Shown: positions 1-11,414, numbered from the stretch's first letter. The stretch: DNA of 64,000 bases from Monodelphis domestica (GCF_027887165.1 NC_077227.1:350035207-350099206), one strand, 5' to 3'. Numbers and translations: made by a program. Notes: generated by a model from the letters alone, not told the origin.

Positions 1-317
1 AAAACTATTAATAAGCACATGAAAAAGTGTTCTAAATCTCTCATAATTAGAGAAAAGCAAATCAAAACAACTCTGAGGTACCACTTCACACCTAGAAGAT
101 TGGCCAATATGACAGTAAAGGAAAGTATTAAATGTTGGAAGGAATGTGGCAAAATTAGAAAATGCATTGTTGATGGAGTTGTGAATTAATCCAACCATTC
201 TGGAAGTCAATTTAGAACTATACCCAAAAGGCTTTAAATGACTACCTGCCCCAAATGAGCACAATGGACTTCTCTACTAGCAGCAATGCAATGATCCAAG
301 ACAATTCTGAGGGACTT
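1..317 (+). mobile_element. Old L1 fragment, ORF2 C-terminus into 3' UTR
   Basis: The sequence matches, in degraded form, the end of L1 ORF2 (reading like the 'MKKCS...REMQIKTT' region) that is better preserved in the antisense copy beginning at 318. The frame is broken. It runs into the 3' UTR-like 'gatccaagacaattctgaggg' region and stops where the T-run of the antisense L1 starts at about 318, so the antisense L1 probably inserted into this older copy. Confidence 0.75.
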
Positions 318-576
318 ATTTTTTTTTATATATTATTTTATTTGGTCATTTCCAAACATTATTCATTGGAAACAAAGACCATTTTCTTTTCTCCCCCCCC
401 CCCACCTCTCCCATAGCCGAATCGCGATTCCACTGGGTATATAACATGTGTCCTTGATTCAAACCCATTTCCATGTTGTTGGTATTTGCATTAGAGTGTT
501 CATTTAGAGTCTCTCCTCAGTCATATCCCCTCAACCCCTGTAGTCAAGCAGTTGCTTTTCCTCGGTGTTTTTACTC

Positions 577-1561
577 TGTAAACCTCAAAATTTCTTAGAC
601 TTATAAATGTTGGAAATTTCACCATTGGGAAATTTCATACTTGAAAAATTCCCTATTGATAGTGGGTCTTGGCTATTGGAATGTAAACCCCATTGGCATG
701 AGAGTTTCCCCCTCCTCCCTTCTTAAGATTACTTTAGGACAGAACCTTTTGCTGAACAATGGAAAGGACTTTGACCTATGCTTAAGCATAGAACAGGAAT
801 TTCTTTGAGTCATGATTGATTTTAGAATTGATACAATGGAGATACTTGGAATCAATCTCCACCCTACTCAGTCCTAACAGGATTGAGGAAGGGCTGCAGC
901 ATAGATCAAAATTTAATTATTCCAATCTCTACCCTACTCAGGTTAACAGGATTTAGAAAGGGCTGTAGCAAAGGATCAAAGATTTAATTATTTGAAAATA
1001 TGACCTTCAACAGACATGTGCAAAGCCAGAGACCTCTGGGCGGTCCTGGGTTAAGCTAGAGCCTCCATTGGCACAGGGAAATTGATGGACAGTGATTGGT
1101 AGATGGGAGAACTGAGGGGAGGCAACTTGGATGGTTTCCTTAAAGAGAGAGGCATCTGAAGACTCAGGGGAGGTGTTTTAGGAGTTTGTCGGAGTGGTTG
1201 CGGTGTGCTCTGAGAAGCTTGCTCTGAAGGAAGCTGAAGGTGGGGGCTCTGAGACTGTTTCTCCATTTTGGTCACGTGAGTAATAGGGACTGATCTCCTT
1301 TCTTTGCCCCAGCTATCTAAGGGCTTGGGCCTTTTGGCCCAGCCTAAACAGAAGGGGTATTTAAGCCCTATTCCCTTCTCTCCCCTTTCTCTCTACCTCT
1401 ATCTCACTATCTCTAATTCCTTTCTTCCTCCTGTTTGTAATTAAAACTCCATAAAAGGTTGACGGCTGACTTGAGTTTTCATTTAGGAATTACATAGCTG
1501 AATTCCTTGGCGACCTTAAATTAATATATATCAGTCTTTTAAAAGTTATTTCCTTGTCACA
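577..1561 (+). mobile_element. Solo LTR of an endogenous retrovirus inside the L1 3' UTR
   Basis: The 985-bp segment starts with TG (tgtaaacctc) and ends with CA (cttgtcaca). It is flanked by a 4-bp duplication 'actc' at 573-576 and 1562-1565, and the L1 3' UTR on both sides joins up when it is removed. No internal retroviral sequence is present, as expected for a solo LTR. It holds a promoter-like stretch near 1357-1400 and an imperfect tandem duplication at 853-992. Strand is uncertain. The family is not identified. Confidence 0.8.
853..992. repeat. Imperfect tandem duplication (about 70 bp x 2) within the LTR
   Basis: Two copies lie at 853-921 and 923-992. Both begin 'caatctc(c/t)accctactcag', pass through 'aggaagggctg' or 'agaaagggctg', and end 'tttaatta'. 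Duplicated blocks in the U3 part of LTRs are often enhancer repeats; that role is inference here. Confidence 0.75.
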
Positions 1562-1624
1562 ACTCCCACAGTTTATCCTCTGCTTATGGATAGTGTTTTT
1601 TAGATCCCTGCAGATTGTTCAGGG

Positions 1625-2208
1625 GGTGTATGGGGTGCTCAGGGAGGGGTAGTATCTCTGGTATGGAGGGCTTGTCATGCCCTCCTAGGGCAGCTCTCCA
1701 ACCTCTGACCCTCACTTGACACCCAGCTCTCACTTGTGGCTCCCAGTAGCTGCTAGCATGCGGCAGCGGCCACACCCCGGGCAACAGCTTCGACAGGCCG
1801 GCTAAACCTTGTGAGGGTAACCATCGGGTCATAGAAACCCTGTGAACCAAGGCTTTGCTCACCCAGCATGTGAAGACTGCTTCAGCTGAACAGACAGAAG
1901 AAACCAATAAGAAGGTTCAACGGATGAGATGGCGACGCAGCAAAGCACTGTGGAGTGCTTAGGGCGTGTTGGAGCACAAAGGACAACAGGGCCATCCAAT
2001 GCAACTGAGGAAGTCTCCAGGTGTAACGATATTTCGTGCCATTGGACCCAGGCTTCCAACGCCGAGAGAGTGGGACTGTCTCTGTGCACAATGACTTTTC
2101 CACTTAAATCTCCTTCACCCACAAGTGTCTTTGTGCACTCATCTATACACCATAGATGAAAATGCACAAAGACAATTGTCATCCTCGGTTACCGAGAGAT
2201 TACTACCA
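1625..2208 (-). mobile_element. 584-bp dispersed element (family X) inserted in the L1 3' UTR
   Basis: The segment is flanked by a perfect 13-bp duplication, 'agattgttcaggg', at 1612-1624 and 2209-2221, and the L1 3' UTR is continuous when it is removed. Its minus strand resembles the plus-strand copies at 21005-21525 and 53630-54190 in the 'ttggttaccctca' and 'gagccacaggtgaaagttgg' regions. No coding potential was recognised. The long target duplication points to retroposition by L1-like machinery. Confidence 0.65.
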
Positions 2209-3345
2209 AGATTGTTCAGGGACATTGCACTGTCCATTGGAGAAGTCCATTACGTTCAATTGTACCACAGTGTATCAGTCTCTGTGCACAATGTTTTCCT
2301 GGTTCTGCTCCTTTCGCTCTGCATCACTTCCTGGAGGTTGTTCCAGTCTCCATGGAATTCCTCCACTTTGTTATTCCTTTGAGCACAATAGTATTCCATC
2401 ACCAACATATACCACAATTTGTTCAGCCATTCCCCAATTGATGGGCATCCCCTCCTTTTCCAATTTTTGGCCACCACAAAGAGTGCAGCTATGAATATTC
2501 TTGTACAAGTCTTTTCCCTTATTATCTCTTTGGGGTACAAACCCAGCAGTGCTATGGCTGGATCAAAGGGCAGACAGTCTTTTATCACCCTTTGGGCATA
2601 GTTCCAAATTGCCCTCCAGAATGGTTGGATCAATTCACAACTCCACCAGCAATGAATTAGTGTCCCTACTTTGCCGCATCCCCTCCAGCATTCACTGCTT
2701 TCCTCTGCTGTCATGTTAGCCAATCTGCTAGGAGTGAGGTGATACCTCAGAGTTGTTTTGATTTGCATCTCTCTGATTATCAGAGATTTGGAACACTTTT
2801 TCATGTGCTTATTAATAATTTTGATTTCTTTGGCTGAAAACTACCTGTTCATGTCCCTTTCCCATTTACCAATTGGAGAATGGCTTGATTTTTTGTACAA
2901 TTGATTTAGCTCTTTGTAAATTTGAGTAATTAAACCTTTGTCAGAGGTTTTTATGAAGATTTTCCCCCAATTTGTTGTTTCCCTTCTGATTTTAGTTACA
3001 TTGGTTTTGTTTGCACACAAACTTTTTAATTTGATGTAGTCAAAATTATTTATTTTACATTTTGTGCCTCTTTCTAAGTCTTGCTTGGTTTTAAAATCTT
3101 TCCCTTCCTAAAAGTCTGACATGTATACTATTCTGTGTTCACCTAATTTACTTATTGTTTCCTTCTTTATGTTCAAGTCTTTCACCCATTCTGAGTTTAT
3201 CTTGGTGTAGGGTGTGAGGTGTTGATTCAAACCTAATCTCTCCCACACTGTCTTCCAATTTTCCCAACAGTTTTTTATCAAATAATGGATTTTTGTCCCA
3301 AAAGCTGGGGTCTTCGGGTTTGTCATATGATTACTAGCTGTGTAT

Positions 3346-3460
3346 TTCCCAGCATTTTGAGGGTAGAGACCAAGTTTTTGCCTTTGTATTCCCAGCTTTT
3401 AGCATAGTACCTAGCATATAGATAGAGTGTAATAAATAATTGGTTGACTGACCATCTAAT
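3346..3460 (+). repeat. L2-type LINE 3' end
   Basis: The sequence has the pattern 'cctagcatatagatagagtgtaataaataattggttgactga', which is the usual L2 3' end. Between 3460 and 3690 nothing else is recognised. Confidence 0.6.
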
Positions 3461-3689
3461 TGAAGATTAACACATGCACACAAATAATATCACCTCAGTC
3501 CTATCCAGACTTCGAATGCCTTCCTTAATATCTACTCATTCCTCAACTGCCTCAAATAGCCTAACTCTAATTTGAAATTAAAACTGCTCTCTACAAGGCC
3601 AGAGACAGCCTTATCTAAATCCAAAGGCCTTTTCTCAGAATCCCATCCCAGAGGGGTGGAATGGTTTTTAAAAATTATAATATAATATG

Positions 3690-3790
3690 TGCTCATGGGC
3701 AAATCACAACCCAAATTGCCTAGCATTACCGGTCTTCTGCCTTAGGACCAATACTTAGTATTGAGTCTAGGACAGACGGTAGGGTTTAAA
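3690..3790 (+). repeat. Type A CORE-SINE, 3' part
   Basis: Degraded core 'gggcaaatcac' is followed by 'attgcctagcattaccggtc' and the tail 'ttctgccttaggaccaatac'. Confidence 0.65.
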
Positions 3791-3916
3791 AAAATTATAA
3801 TTACAGATGTTTAGTTCCTTTCCCTCCCTAAACCCTTGCCTTCCCCCCTCCCCACTCACAAGTATATTCTTTAAGCCTTCTTTCACAGAGCAGCTTGAAA
3901 TGAATCTAGTTTTTGA

Positions 3917-4098
3917 TTGTAGAATTCTAAACCCATTGAATGTCAGAGCTAGGAGGGACCTTAGTCATCATCTAGTCCCCCCGCTCCTTTTAGAGATAAA
4001 CAGTGAAACCAACCAGGGTGGTGACTTGCTCAAGGTCATGGAACTAATAAGTACCCATAAGAACCCAGGTCTATAGACTCTCCCATACAGCATTCTTT
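3917..4098 (-). repeat. MIR/THER1-like SINE
   Basis: Read on the plus strand it shows the typical reverse pattern 'aatgtcagagctaggaggga ... catctagtcc ... gtgacttgctcaaggtcatg'. The flanks 4099-4245 show nothing recognisable. Confidence 0.7.
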
Positions 4099-4245
4099 CT
4101 TTTCACAAGGAAAGCTGGAAGATGTATATCCCTGCTAAATGTGAAAAACAATTTGTCATTTGTCATAATGCTGTCGATCATTTTTTATTGTGCTCAGGCA
4201 CTTGGGGGATGCTTTTCAGGGGTCCAAGGTCTATTTTTGGTTTTG

Positions 4246-4447
4246 TTTTTTTAAACCCTTGTTTTCTGTCTTATAATCAATCCTAAGTATTTTTCTCAAG
4301 ACAGAAGCACAGTAAGGGCTAAGCAATTGGGGTTGAGTGACTTGCCCAGGATCAAACAACTGGGAAGTGTCTGTGGCCAAATTTGAATCCAAGACCTCCT
4401 GTCTCCAGGCATGATGCTCTATCCACTAACCCACCCAGCTGTCCCCA
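4246..4447 (-). repeat. Type A marsupial CORE-SINE
   Basis: A full-length antisense copy from tail ('ttaaacccttgttttctgtc') to tRNA-like head ('ctctatccactaacccaccc'). The interval 4448-4688 holds nothing recognised. Confidence 0.85.
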
Positions 4448-4688
4448 AGTGCTCTTAATTGAAAGTAACATGAAGTAGACAGCACTGAGTGCTGATTCTA
4501 GTCATTTCACATAAGTCGTCAGTGATTGCTCAGCTTTACAGTCACTTTAGCAGACTCAGTATACATATAGTCAGGGATACAGTTTGTTTTGGCTTCCAGA
4601 ACCCAGATGTACCATATAGAGAAACATCACACCCAGAGCCCAGGCTGGGGAAAGACCAACAGGTCTGGAGGAGGGAGGGTAACAGCGG

Positions 4689-4860
4689 GAAATGGTGCTA
4701 AATTTAGAGCCAGAGCAGTAGGCTGCAAAACCTGGATTTGTTCCTTATTTCCTCAGTGATATTGGGCAAATCATGTATCCTCTCTGGGCCTCCTTTACAG
4801 TGAGATTGGCCCAAATGAGCTCTAAGTTCCTTTACAATTCTAAATCTCTGACTCTGATTG
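4689..4860 (+). repeat. MIR SINE
   Basis: Contains 'tgatattgggcaaatcatg', 'cctctctgggcctcctttac' and the MIR end 'taagttcctttacaattcta'. The interval 4861-5010 is unassigned. Confidence 0.65.
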
Positions 4861-5010
4861 AATTCAGGTTAGAAAATTCCAGATTGGTTGGACAAAGATG
4901 AAAGTGTATTGTTTTTAATAGTCAAATAGATGTTATTAGATGCCTTTTGGATATGAATTCTAATCTAAATACTGCCCAAGTGACACTAAAGTAAAGTTGA
5001 TTTTTTTTCT

Positions 5011-5204
5011 TTAAAACACTTATCTTCTGTCTTAGAATCAATATTGTGTATTAGTTCCAAGGCAGAAGAGTGGTAAGGGCTAGGCAATGGCAGTTAAGTG
5101 ACTTGCCCAGGGTCACACAGCTAGGAAGTATCTGTGGTCAGATTTGAACCCAGGACCTCCCAACTCTAGGCCTCTCTATCCACTGAGCCACCTTGCTTCC
5201 CCCC
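5011..5204 (-). repeat. Type A marsupial CORE-SINE
   Basis: Full-length antisense copy: tail 'cttatcttctgtcttagaat', core 'gtgacttgcccagggtcaca' and head 'ctatccactgagccacc'. Confidence 0.9.
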
Positions 5205-5224
5205 AAAGTCTCTTAGTTTCCCTA

Positions 5225-5575
5225 AGGCAGCTAGGTGGCCCAGTGAATAAAGAGCTGGGTATGAAACCAAGAAGACCTGAGTTCAACTTTCATCTTAGAC
5301 ACTCTCTGTGTGATACTAGGCAAGTCACTTAAACTCTGGTTGTCTCAGGTTCCTCAACTGTAAAATCAAGATCAAAATAGAACCTGTCTCCCAAGGTGGT
5401 TGTGAGAATAAAGTGAGATGATATTTGTAAAACCTCTAGCACAGGCCTGGAACATAGTGGGCACATATAAATATTCCTTTCCCTTCACTTCCACCTCAGT
5501 TTCCTCATCTGTAAAATGAGAAAGTAGTGCTAGATGATCTTTGAGATCTCTTATATTCTCAGGGGAAAGATAATG
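5225..5575 (+). repeat. CORE-SINE with MIR-like tail, plus a MIR end
   Basis: The tRNA-like head 'ggcagctaggtggcccagtg' and core 'gcaagtcacttaaactctgg' are followed by a MIR-like tail ('ggttgtgagaataaagtgag'). A second MIR 3' end ('tcagtttcctcatctgtaaa') follows at about 5490-5570. Confidence 0.75.
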
Positions 5576-5625
5576 CATAAAAAAGAGATCCCTCATTTCT
5601 GCATAGCAATCCTTTTAATCTTTGA

Positions 5626-6300
5626 TTGACCCTCTGTTATACTTCCCACAGTAGCTACAAGTTTCAAACCTTCTCTCTGCATGCACCCTACAACCTTCCC
5701 CTCCTACTCCCTCTCAGCAGAGAAGCCTACATTCTATTTTACATAGAAAATAGAGACCATTCTTGTAAGCTGATGCTTCTTCCTAATTCTATACCTCAAA
5801 ATCCTTTGGCATTATTCCCCTCAGTCTCTCCCTTTTTGCTCCCATTTTTGACAAAGAGGGGACTCTTCTGTCAAGGTCAAACCCTCGATTGTGCCCTTGA
5901 TCCCCTCTTCTCCCTTCTTTTCCAGGAATTTCCCTTTTACTCATCCTCTCTTTCTAATATTCAGTCTTCTCTTATCCACTTGCTCCTTTGCTTTTGCCTC
6001 TTAGCATGCCCAGATCTTCCCTATCCTTAAAAAACCTTTACCTGACCCTGCAACTCCCTTCAAGCTACCATATTCTGCCTCTCCCTCCTCTGTTTCACAA
6101 CCAAGCTCCTAGAAACTCACAGCCTTTCCCACCTCATCCCTGACTCACATCTCAGCCACTTATGATATGGTTTCCAACCTAGTACTTGGCTAACATTAAC
6201 AAAGATCTCTTAGTTGCTAAATCCAATGGCCTTGACCTCACAGCAGGTTGACACCATTGACCACCTCTCTTCCTGAATATTTTCCCTCCCTCGCCTTTCT
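5626..6300 (+). repeat. Ancient LINE (L3/CR1 or L2) coding-region remnant
   Basis: The pyrimidine-rich tract reads like the reverse-transcriptase region of L3/L2 elements, including 'tgacaccattgaccacctct' (compare the usual 'dTVDHP' codons). The one long open frame, 5626-6030, has no other homology I recognise and is treated as part of this remnant. Confidence 0.5.
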
Positions 6301-6690
6301 TTTTTTAAACATGCACATTTCCATGTACAAATAAATAAGAGCAGGAAAGGAGTATTGCATATGAATCTCATTACCTACTGCTTGTTTTTGTTGTTTTATG
6401 TTGTTTTTTTTCAGTACATACTAAATTCAGCATGTTAGTTCCCAAAGCTGTCCCACTTGCCTGTGTTTCCCTCTAAACCTCCTTCTGTTCTTTTCTGTGA
6501 ATCTTTATTTTTCTTCTGTGCATTTTAAAATGTTTCATTGACACTCCTTTCTTAAGCTATTTAAAATCAACAGCTCCTCCCCCCCCAAAATTTAAAAACC
6601 CTTTCCTTATAACAAGTTAGTATAGTCACACAAAACGCATCCACCTGTTGACCATGTCCAGAAATGTCTCATTGTGTACCTTGAGACTAT
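6301..6690. other. Unassigned AT-rich sequence
   Basis: T-rich sequence with 'tgtttttgttgttttatgtt'; possibly an old antisense LINE fragment. No coding potential is seen. Confidence 0.3.
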
Positions 6691-6990
6691 CACTTCTATC
6701 AAGAATTGTCTTTCAACTGTGGGAGTAGAAACTCAGAAGAAAAACAGCTGCTTGATCACATGGATCGAGGTGGATATGATTGGGGATGTAGACACTAAAC
6801 GATCACCCTAGTGCAAACATCAATAATATGGAAATAGGTCTTGATCAATGACACAAGTAAAATCCAGTGGAATTACTCATTGGCTACAGGAGGGATGAGG
6901 GAGGAGGGGAGGGAAATAATGTGAGTCTTGTAACCATGAAAAAATATTCAAAAATAAATAAATAAAATGGATTTTTAAAAAAAGAATTGT
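6691..6990 (+). mobile_element. L1 3' UTR fragment with A-rich end
   Basis: The sequence 'caactgtgggagtagaaact', 'cttgatcacatggatcgagg' and a G-rich tract 'aggagggatgagggaggagg' match the 3' UTRs of the other L1 copies. It ends in 'aaaaataaataaataaaatg'. Confidence 0.8.
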
Positions 6991-6992
6991 CT

Positions 6993-7236
6993 TTCAGTCA
7001 TTTTTCAGTCATGTCTGATTCATCATAATCCTATTTAGGTTTTCTTGGCAGAGTTGGTTTTGCCCTTTCCTTCTCCAGCTCATTTTACAGCTGTGGAAAC
7101 TGAGGCAAAGATGGTTAATTTATTTGTCCAGGGACACCTAGATAATAAGTGTCTGAGACCTAATTTGCACTCAGGAAGATGAGTCTTTCTGATTCCAAGC
7201 CAGACACTCTATCCACTTTACCATCTAGCTGCCCTT
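6993..7236 (-). repeat. Type B marsupial CORE-SINE (RTE-like tail)
   Basis: Antisense copy: tail 'tttcagtcatgtctgattca', middle 'ccttctccagctcattttac', head 'ctctatccactttaccatct'. Confidence 0.9.
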
Positions 7237-8050
7237 GGCCTAGCTGTCAAAAAGTTCCTTCCTCTCATTTCATGATGCTACTCTCCCCTGGCTCTTCTTC
7301 TTCTTGTCTGTACACTTATCTGAAGTTTCCTTTGTGGGTTCATTATCTGCCTCCCAATCCCTAAGCATAAGAGTACCCTGCACCTCTTTATGGGACCCTC
7401 TTTTCTCTCTACATTCTCTATCTTGGTAAGTCCACTAGGTCCCATGGATTCAATAATCATCTCTATACAGACAACTCCCAGGTCGTCTCCAGCCTTCATT
7501 TTTCTTTCTTCTCTGTCTTGGCTTCACTCCTCACTGTGGATTTTTCCACTTCTTTGCTAGCTGCCTACTTACCTAGGAGATCCTCTCAATGACAATATAC
7601 TGTTTCCTGATTGGTGAGGCTCTGTGCAGGATCACCATTTAATGAGTGCCCAGACTGTGCTTATTTGACTCTAGGCTTTTCCACACCCTCCCAAGCAGTC
7701 TTGTCCACTATATCCCCATTTTCTAGTTCCCTTTTGTGTATTCTTTTTCCCCATTAGAACATAAGCCCTTTGAGAGTAAAGACTGTCTGTTTTTTACCAC
7801 TACCCCAGTATTCAGCACAATGTATAGGATGTAGCAAATGTTTAAAAAATTATCTATTTATCTGTCTGGAGTAGCAGCAACTGCTTTCTGTACATCTCCA
7901 CTTAGACATCCCACAAATATCTCAGACTCAAATTCTTTGAAACTCAAATTCTCAAAATAGAATTCATTCACTTTCTTCCTCTGACACCATTGGAGACATC
8001 TTTGCAGGTGGAGGGAAAAACCTCTAGAAAATGGAGTTGGATATCTCAAT
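7237..8050 (+). repeat. Ancient LINE (L3/CR1-like) RT remnant
   Basis: Includes 'cccatggattcaataatcat' and 'ctctatacagacaactccca', corresponding to the region before and at the (F/Y)ADD-type active site, here decayed, and 'tctccacttagacatcccac' further on. No open frame survives. Confidence 0.6.
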
Positions 8051-8290
8051 GGAAGGAGAGCACAGTTTGAACAGACAGATTTTCACAAGTCTGGAATATC
8101 TGGAAGAACTGATGGTATAGGGAGTTGTGGCAAGAAAGAGAGAGAACAGAGGCAAGAGTGAGGCTACTGAGCTTTCTGTCCCTACTGGTGGCAACAGCAG
8201 TTAAGAATAAAAGGAAAAGGAAAATGACTGAGGAGGGAACATTGATAGGTAGGCAGTCCTGCTGGATAGTATTGACTGCACCTAAGTTCT

Positions 8291-8825
8291 AGGGGCAGTT
8301 AGATAGCATAATGAATAAAACACCAGACCTGGAGTCAGAAGATTCATCTTCTTGAGTTCAAATCTGGCCTCAGATACTTATTTTGATGGAGAGGGCTCAA
8401 CCCTGTGACACCAACACTGAAAAAAGATGGGCATTCTATGTGTGTGAATGTGGATGTGCATATTTGTGTGTGTGTGTGTGTATGTGTAAAGCTTGTAAAC
8501 CTCTCAGCAGATATAGCTGCTGCTTTTGAACTCTTCTTTGTCCAGAGCACCCCAAGTCTCACCAGTTCATTTGAAATCATTCATAAAAAGCTTCTTAGCA
8601 ACCCCCAAAACCACTGCCTTTCAGGTTCATGCCAAGAGGGTAGGCATGTGGATTTGTTCATTCTATTGAGGTCTCTTTTTTATATGTGACCCTGGGCAAC
8701 CTTGTTTACCTCAATTTCCTCATCTGCAAAATGATCTGGAGAAGGAAATAGCAAACCACTTGGTATGTCTGCCAAGAAAACCCCAAAAGGAAGAATCAAA
8801 CATGCCTGAAAAACAATAACAAAAG
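8291..8825 (+). repeat. Type B CORE-SINE split by about 300 bp of unrelated DNA
   Basis: The head and B-box region lie at 8291-8380 and the core and RTE-like tail at about 8683-8825. The intervening 8381-8682 includes a short TG repeat (8467-8486) and no sequence I recognise. The gap falls just before the 'tgtgaccctgggcaa' core motif. The 5' flank 8051-8290 is unassigned. Confidence 0.75.
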
Positions 8826-9544
8826 GTACCAGGATGTCTAGAAGCCTAGTCCCCCAGGGTAGGCTATAGAGAAGTGATTTTGGTGAGGAGGATGATTCCA
8901 GCTCAAGTATTTAATAAACAATTCTTATCCTGGTGGGCTACTCCTTCCCTGTTCCACTTTCTCTCCCTTCTTTCCCTTTGGTCCTTTCAGACAAAGATTT
9001 AAACCCAAAGCTTCCTCTTTCTCTTATATCTGTTTTTCTTATGGTTACTAGAGTATTGTAAAGTCAATCCCCCCCTAAGGTAAATGAGGGGGTTGATTCT
9101 AGTTGTTCTCTATGTATGTCTTTAATAGCATGTTGAGTGTACAGGAGGTGCAAACCATGGGGGTTCATCTCACAATGCATAAATAACAGAAATTCTCCTT
9201 TTAAGCCTGATAACTTAGATGCCACCTGGAGGCAAATCAAGCCTATATTGATTTTATTTTTATATTACTAATAACCCACATAGACTCTTATATGGAGATG
9301 GGCTTTTTTTTCTGCTTTAGAATATAAGAACCAATTTTGTTTTAATGGGGTAGGAGGGAGGGCCCTGGAGCTAGATTCTTTTCTTCTCCTGGCTAAAGGA
9401 GGGAAGAGTGGAAATTGAGGAGAAAATGATAGAGAGAGGGAGAAGGCCCATCTCAACTGGGCCCCCTGAACAGAGATAGGTATGTTTTGAGTGGATTCTC
9501 ACTTCCTCCTTTTCTTGTTGAGGGTGGGGTAGGAGAAGAATGAA
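8826..9544. other. Unassigned non-coding sequence
   Basis: No gene, SINE or LINE is recognised. The only local feature is an inverted 'tccccccctaagg' / 'atgagggggttga' patch near 9068-9097. Confidence 0.35.
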
Positions 9545-10450
9545 GGATATACCTATATGCCCTCCTAACTTCCCTGTTTCTATTCAGGTCACCATTCCTT
9601 TGATTCACAATCTTGAAATCATCCTTGATTCTTCATACTCCCTCATTCTCTATATCCAATTACTTGCTAAGTCCTACAGATTCTACCTCCACAGTATCTC
9701 TTACATCTGTCCTCTTCTCCCCACTCACATAACAAGCCAGCTTGTTGCTGCCATCATCATCTCTCACCTCAGGTACTGATTAAGCCTCCAACCTGATCTC
9801 TCTACTTTTGATCTCTCCCCTTTCCAATCCATCCTCCACACGGATAATATTCATAAAGTACAAATCCGGTCAGGTTACCCTTCTTCTCAAGAATCTTCAA
9901 TTCTCCCCTATTGTCTCTAGGTTAAAACAAACTCCTCAGCTTGGCACTTAAATCCCTTCCTGATCTTGTTCCAACCTCCCTTTCCAGACTTATTTCACAT
10001 TACCATATGCACTCTGTGTTCCAGACAAATAGTTTTACTTGCTGTTCCCCATACAAGACTAGAATGTTCTTTCTCATTACCTCTAGCTCTTGGATCCTTA
10101 CCTTCCTCAAGACTCAGTTCAGATACCATTTCCTACACAAGGTCCTTCCTATATTCTTACTGAATTGAATTTTCCCTCCAGGTCCATTCAATTTGATTCT
10201 ATCATTGAATCAATGAGTCTTTGGATTATGTAGGGATATTCATTTCTATTTTGGATTATCTGTGGTTGTTCATTATTAAATTAGAGACCAGAGACTTGGC
10301 TCTAAATCCTTTCTACCTGTCACTGATCACTTGGATCATTTTTTTTTCTAGATCATGATCTTCTTGAGGACTGAGACCTTATCTCCTACATCTCTGTTCT
10401 CTCCTCCTTAACCAGAGCTGGAAGTTCCATGTAGAAGGTGCTCAGTTAAG
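9545..10450 (+). repeat. Ancient LINE (L3/L2) ORF2 C-terminal remnant
   Basis: Shows the familiar L3/L2 sequence order: 'atccttgattcttcatactc', 'ctgccatcatcatctctcac', 'atccggtcaggttacccttc', 'cttaaatcccttcctgatct' and 'aagactcagttcagatacca'. Frames at 9540-9779 and 9941-10168 are fragments of it. It ends near the L2-type 'tcagttaaggtttattgaat'. Confidence 0.7.
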
Positions 10451-10907
10451 GTTTATTGAATCAAAATAAACTATTCCAATCAATGTATTGCTCACAAAGT
10501 GTCAGGAAATTGAGGTGGCTCACCCCCAGATTGTCTTTTAAGATCCTCCCATCACTTAACCAGACTGTGTTTCCTTGTCCTCCAGGGCTGGCTGGGGACA
10601 ATTTGGAAACCAGATACTGTACGTCCTGACTCTCTTTCCTGGAATAAAAATGTACCAAAGTATTTTTACCACACACACAACACAATTTTTAAGCTCCTGT
10701 TCAGAGAAAAAGCTGAAATGCAGGGACTGATGGGGCACAGTCTGATGTATCCCTTCTTTGTCCCCCATTTCTACCTCTTATTCAACTTGGGACAGTAACA
10801 AGAACTTGGATTTATATAACATTCTAAGATTTACAGAGCACTTTTCCTAACAAAGTAATTTATTCTCAACACTTGAGTTCCTGTTATAAAAACCTAAGCT
10901 TTGACTA
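10451..10907. other. Unassigned, apparently unique sequence
   Basis: No repeat or gene is recognised. Short antisense frames here have no domain features. Confidence 0.35.

Positions 10908-10989
<82 letters not shown>
10908..10989. repeat. (AG)n microsatellite, about 82 bp
   Basis: Nearly pure AG dinucleotide run starting in 'agaagagagagagag' and ending before 'aaacagcatc'. Confidence 0.98.
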
Positions 10990-10993
<4 letters not shown>

Positions 10994-11414
10994 GCATCAG
11001 GCAAATAGGTCCTCTATCCTGTCACTTTCTCATCACCATTTAAGAAAGAAATTCTTTTAGAACACCCTTTCCAGTTACAAAAAAGCTATGTCTTTGCAGA
11101 TTAATCAATAGCTGTGAATCTTTGAGACTCTTTTAGCACAGATGTTTTTTTCCCAGATTGTCTTTGGAGACAGTATCTCTGCCAGGGTCTCTACTCCCAC
11201 ACATATTTGCAACCCGTGCTCTGAGTACAAACGTGCAGATCCCAGAGACTCAATGCATCCCAGTAGAGGCTTTACCAGTCCTGGAGGATGAAGAAATGAG
11301 AAGCAGAAAGACAACTTCTAGCCCTACTGTAAGGCATCCATCAAACAATAAAGTCCCAAATCCCCCACAGACCTGGATAAATGCAAGAAGCAAATGTGCA
11401 AATGTCTACTTTGA
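10990..11414. other. Unassigned, apparently unique sequence
   Basis: An open frame of 103 codons (11158-11469) begins here, but it runs into a MIR at its 3' end and shows no recognisable domain. It is not called a gene. Confidence 0.35.

Larger units (their letters stand above)
318..3345 (-). mobile_element. 5'-truncated L1 (ORF2 C-terminal end and 3' UTR), interrupted
   Basis: This is an L1 retrotransposon read on the minus strand. The poly(A) tail appears as the T-run at 318-327. The 3' UTR occupies 328-576 and 1562-1624 and continues at 2209-2255. Coding sequence runs upstream of that; the best open piece, 2256-2804, carries the ORF2 C-terminal motifs CWRGCG, HCWWSC and [13 protein letters not shown]. 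Further upstream (2805-3340) it is L1-like but broken. A solo LTR (577-1561) and a dispersed element (1625-2208) sit inside the 3' UTR. The 5' end near 3345 is approximate. No reverse transcriptase or endonuclease domain is in the window, so the copy is dead on arrival. Confidence 0.9.

Noticed and set aside
1584..2182. Minus-strand open frames of about 107 codons
   Set aside because: They lie inside the dispersed element inserted in the L1 3' UTR, and the copies at 21 and 53.6 kb do not keep the frame.
7653..7840. Possible gene fragment in pyrimidine-rich sequence
   Set aside because: It is part of an old LINE tract with no open frame.
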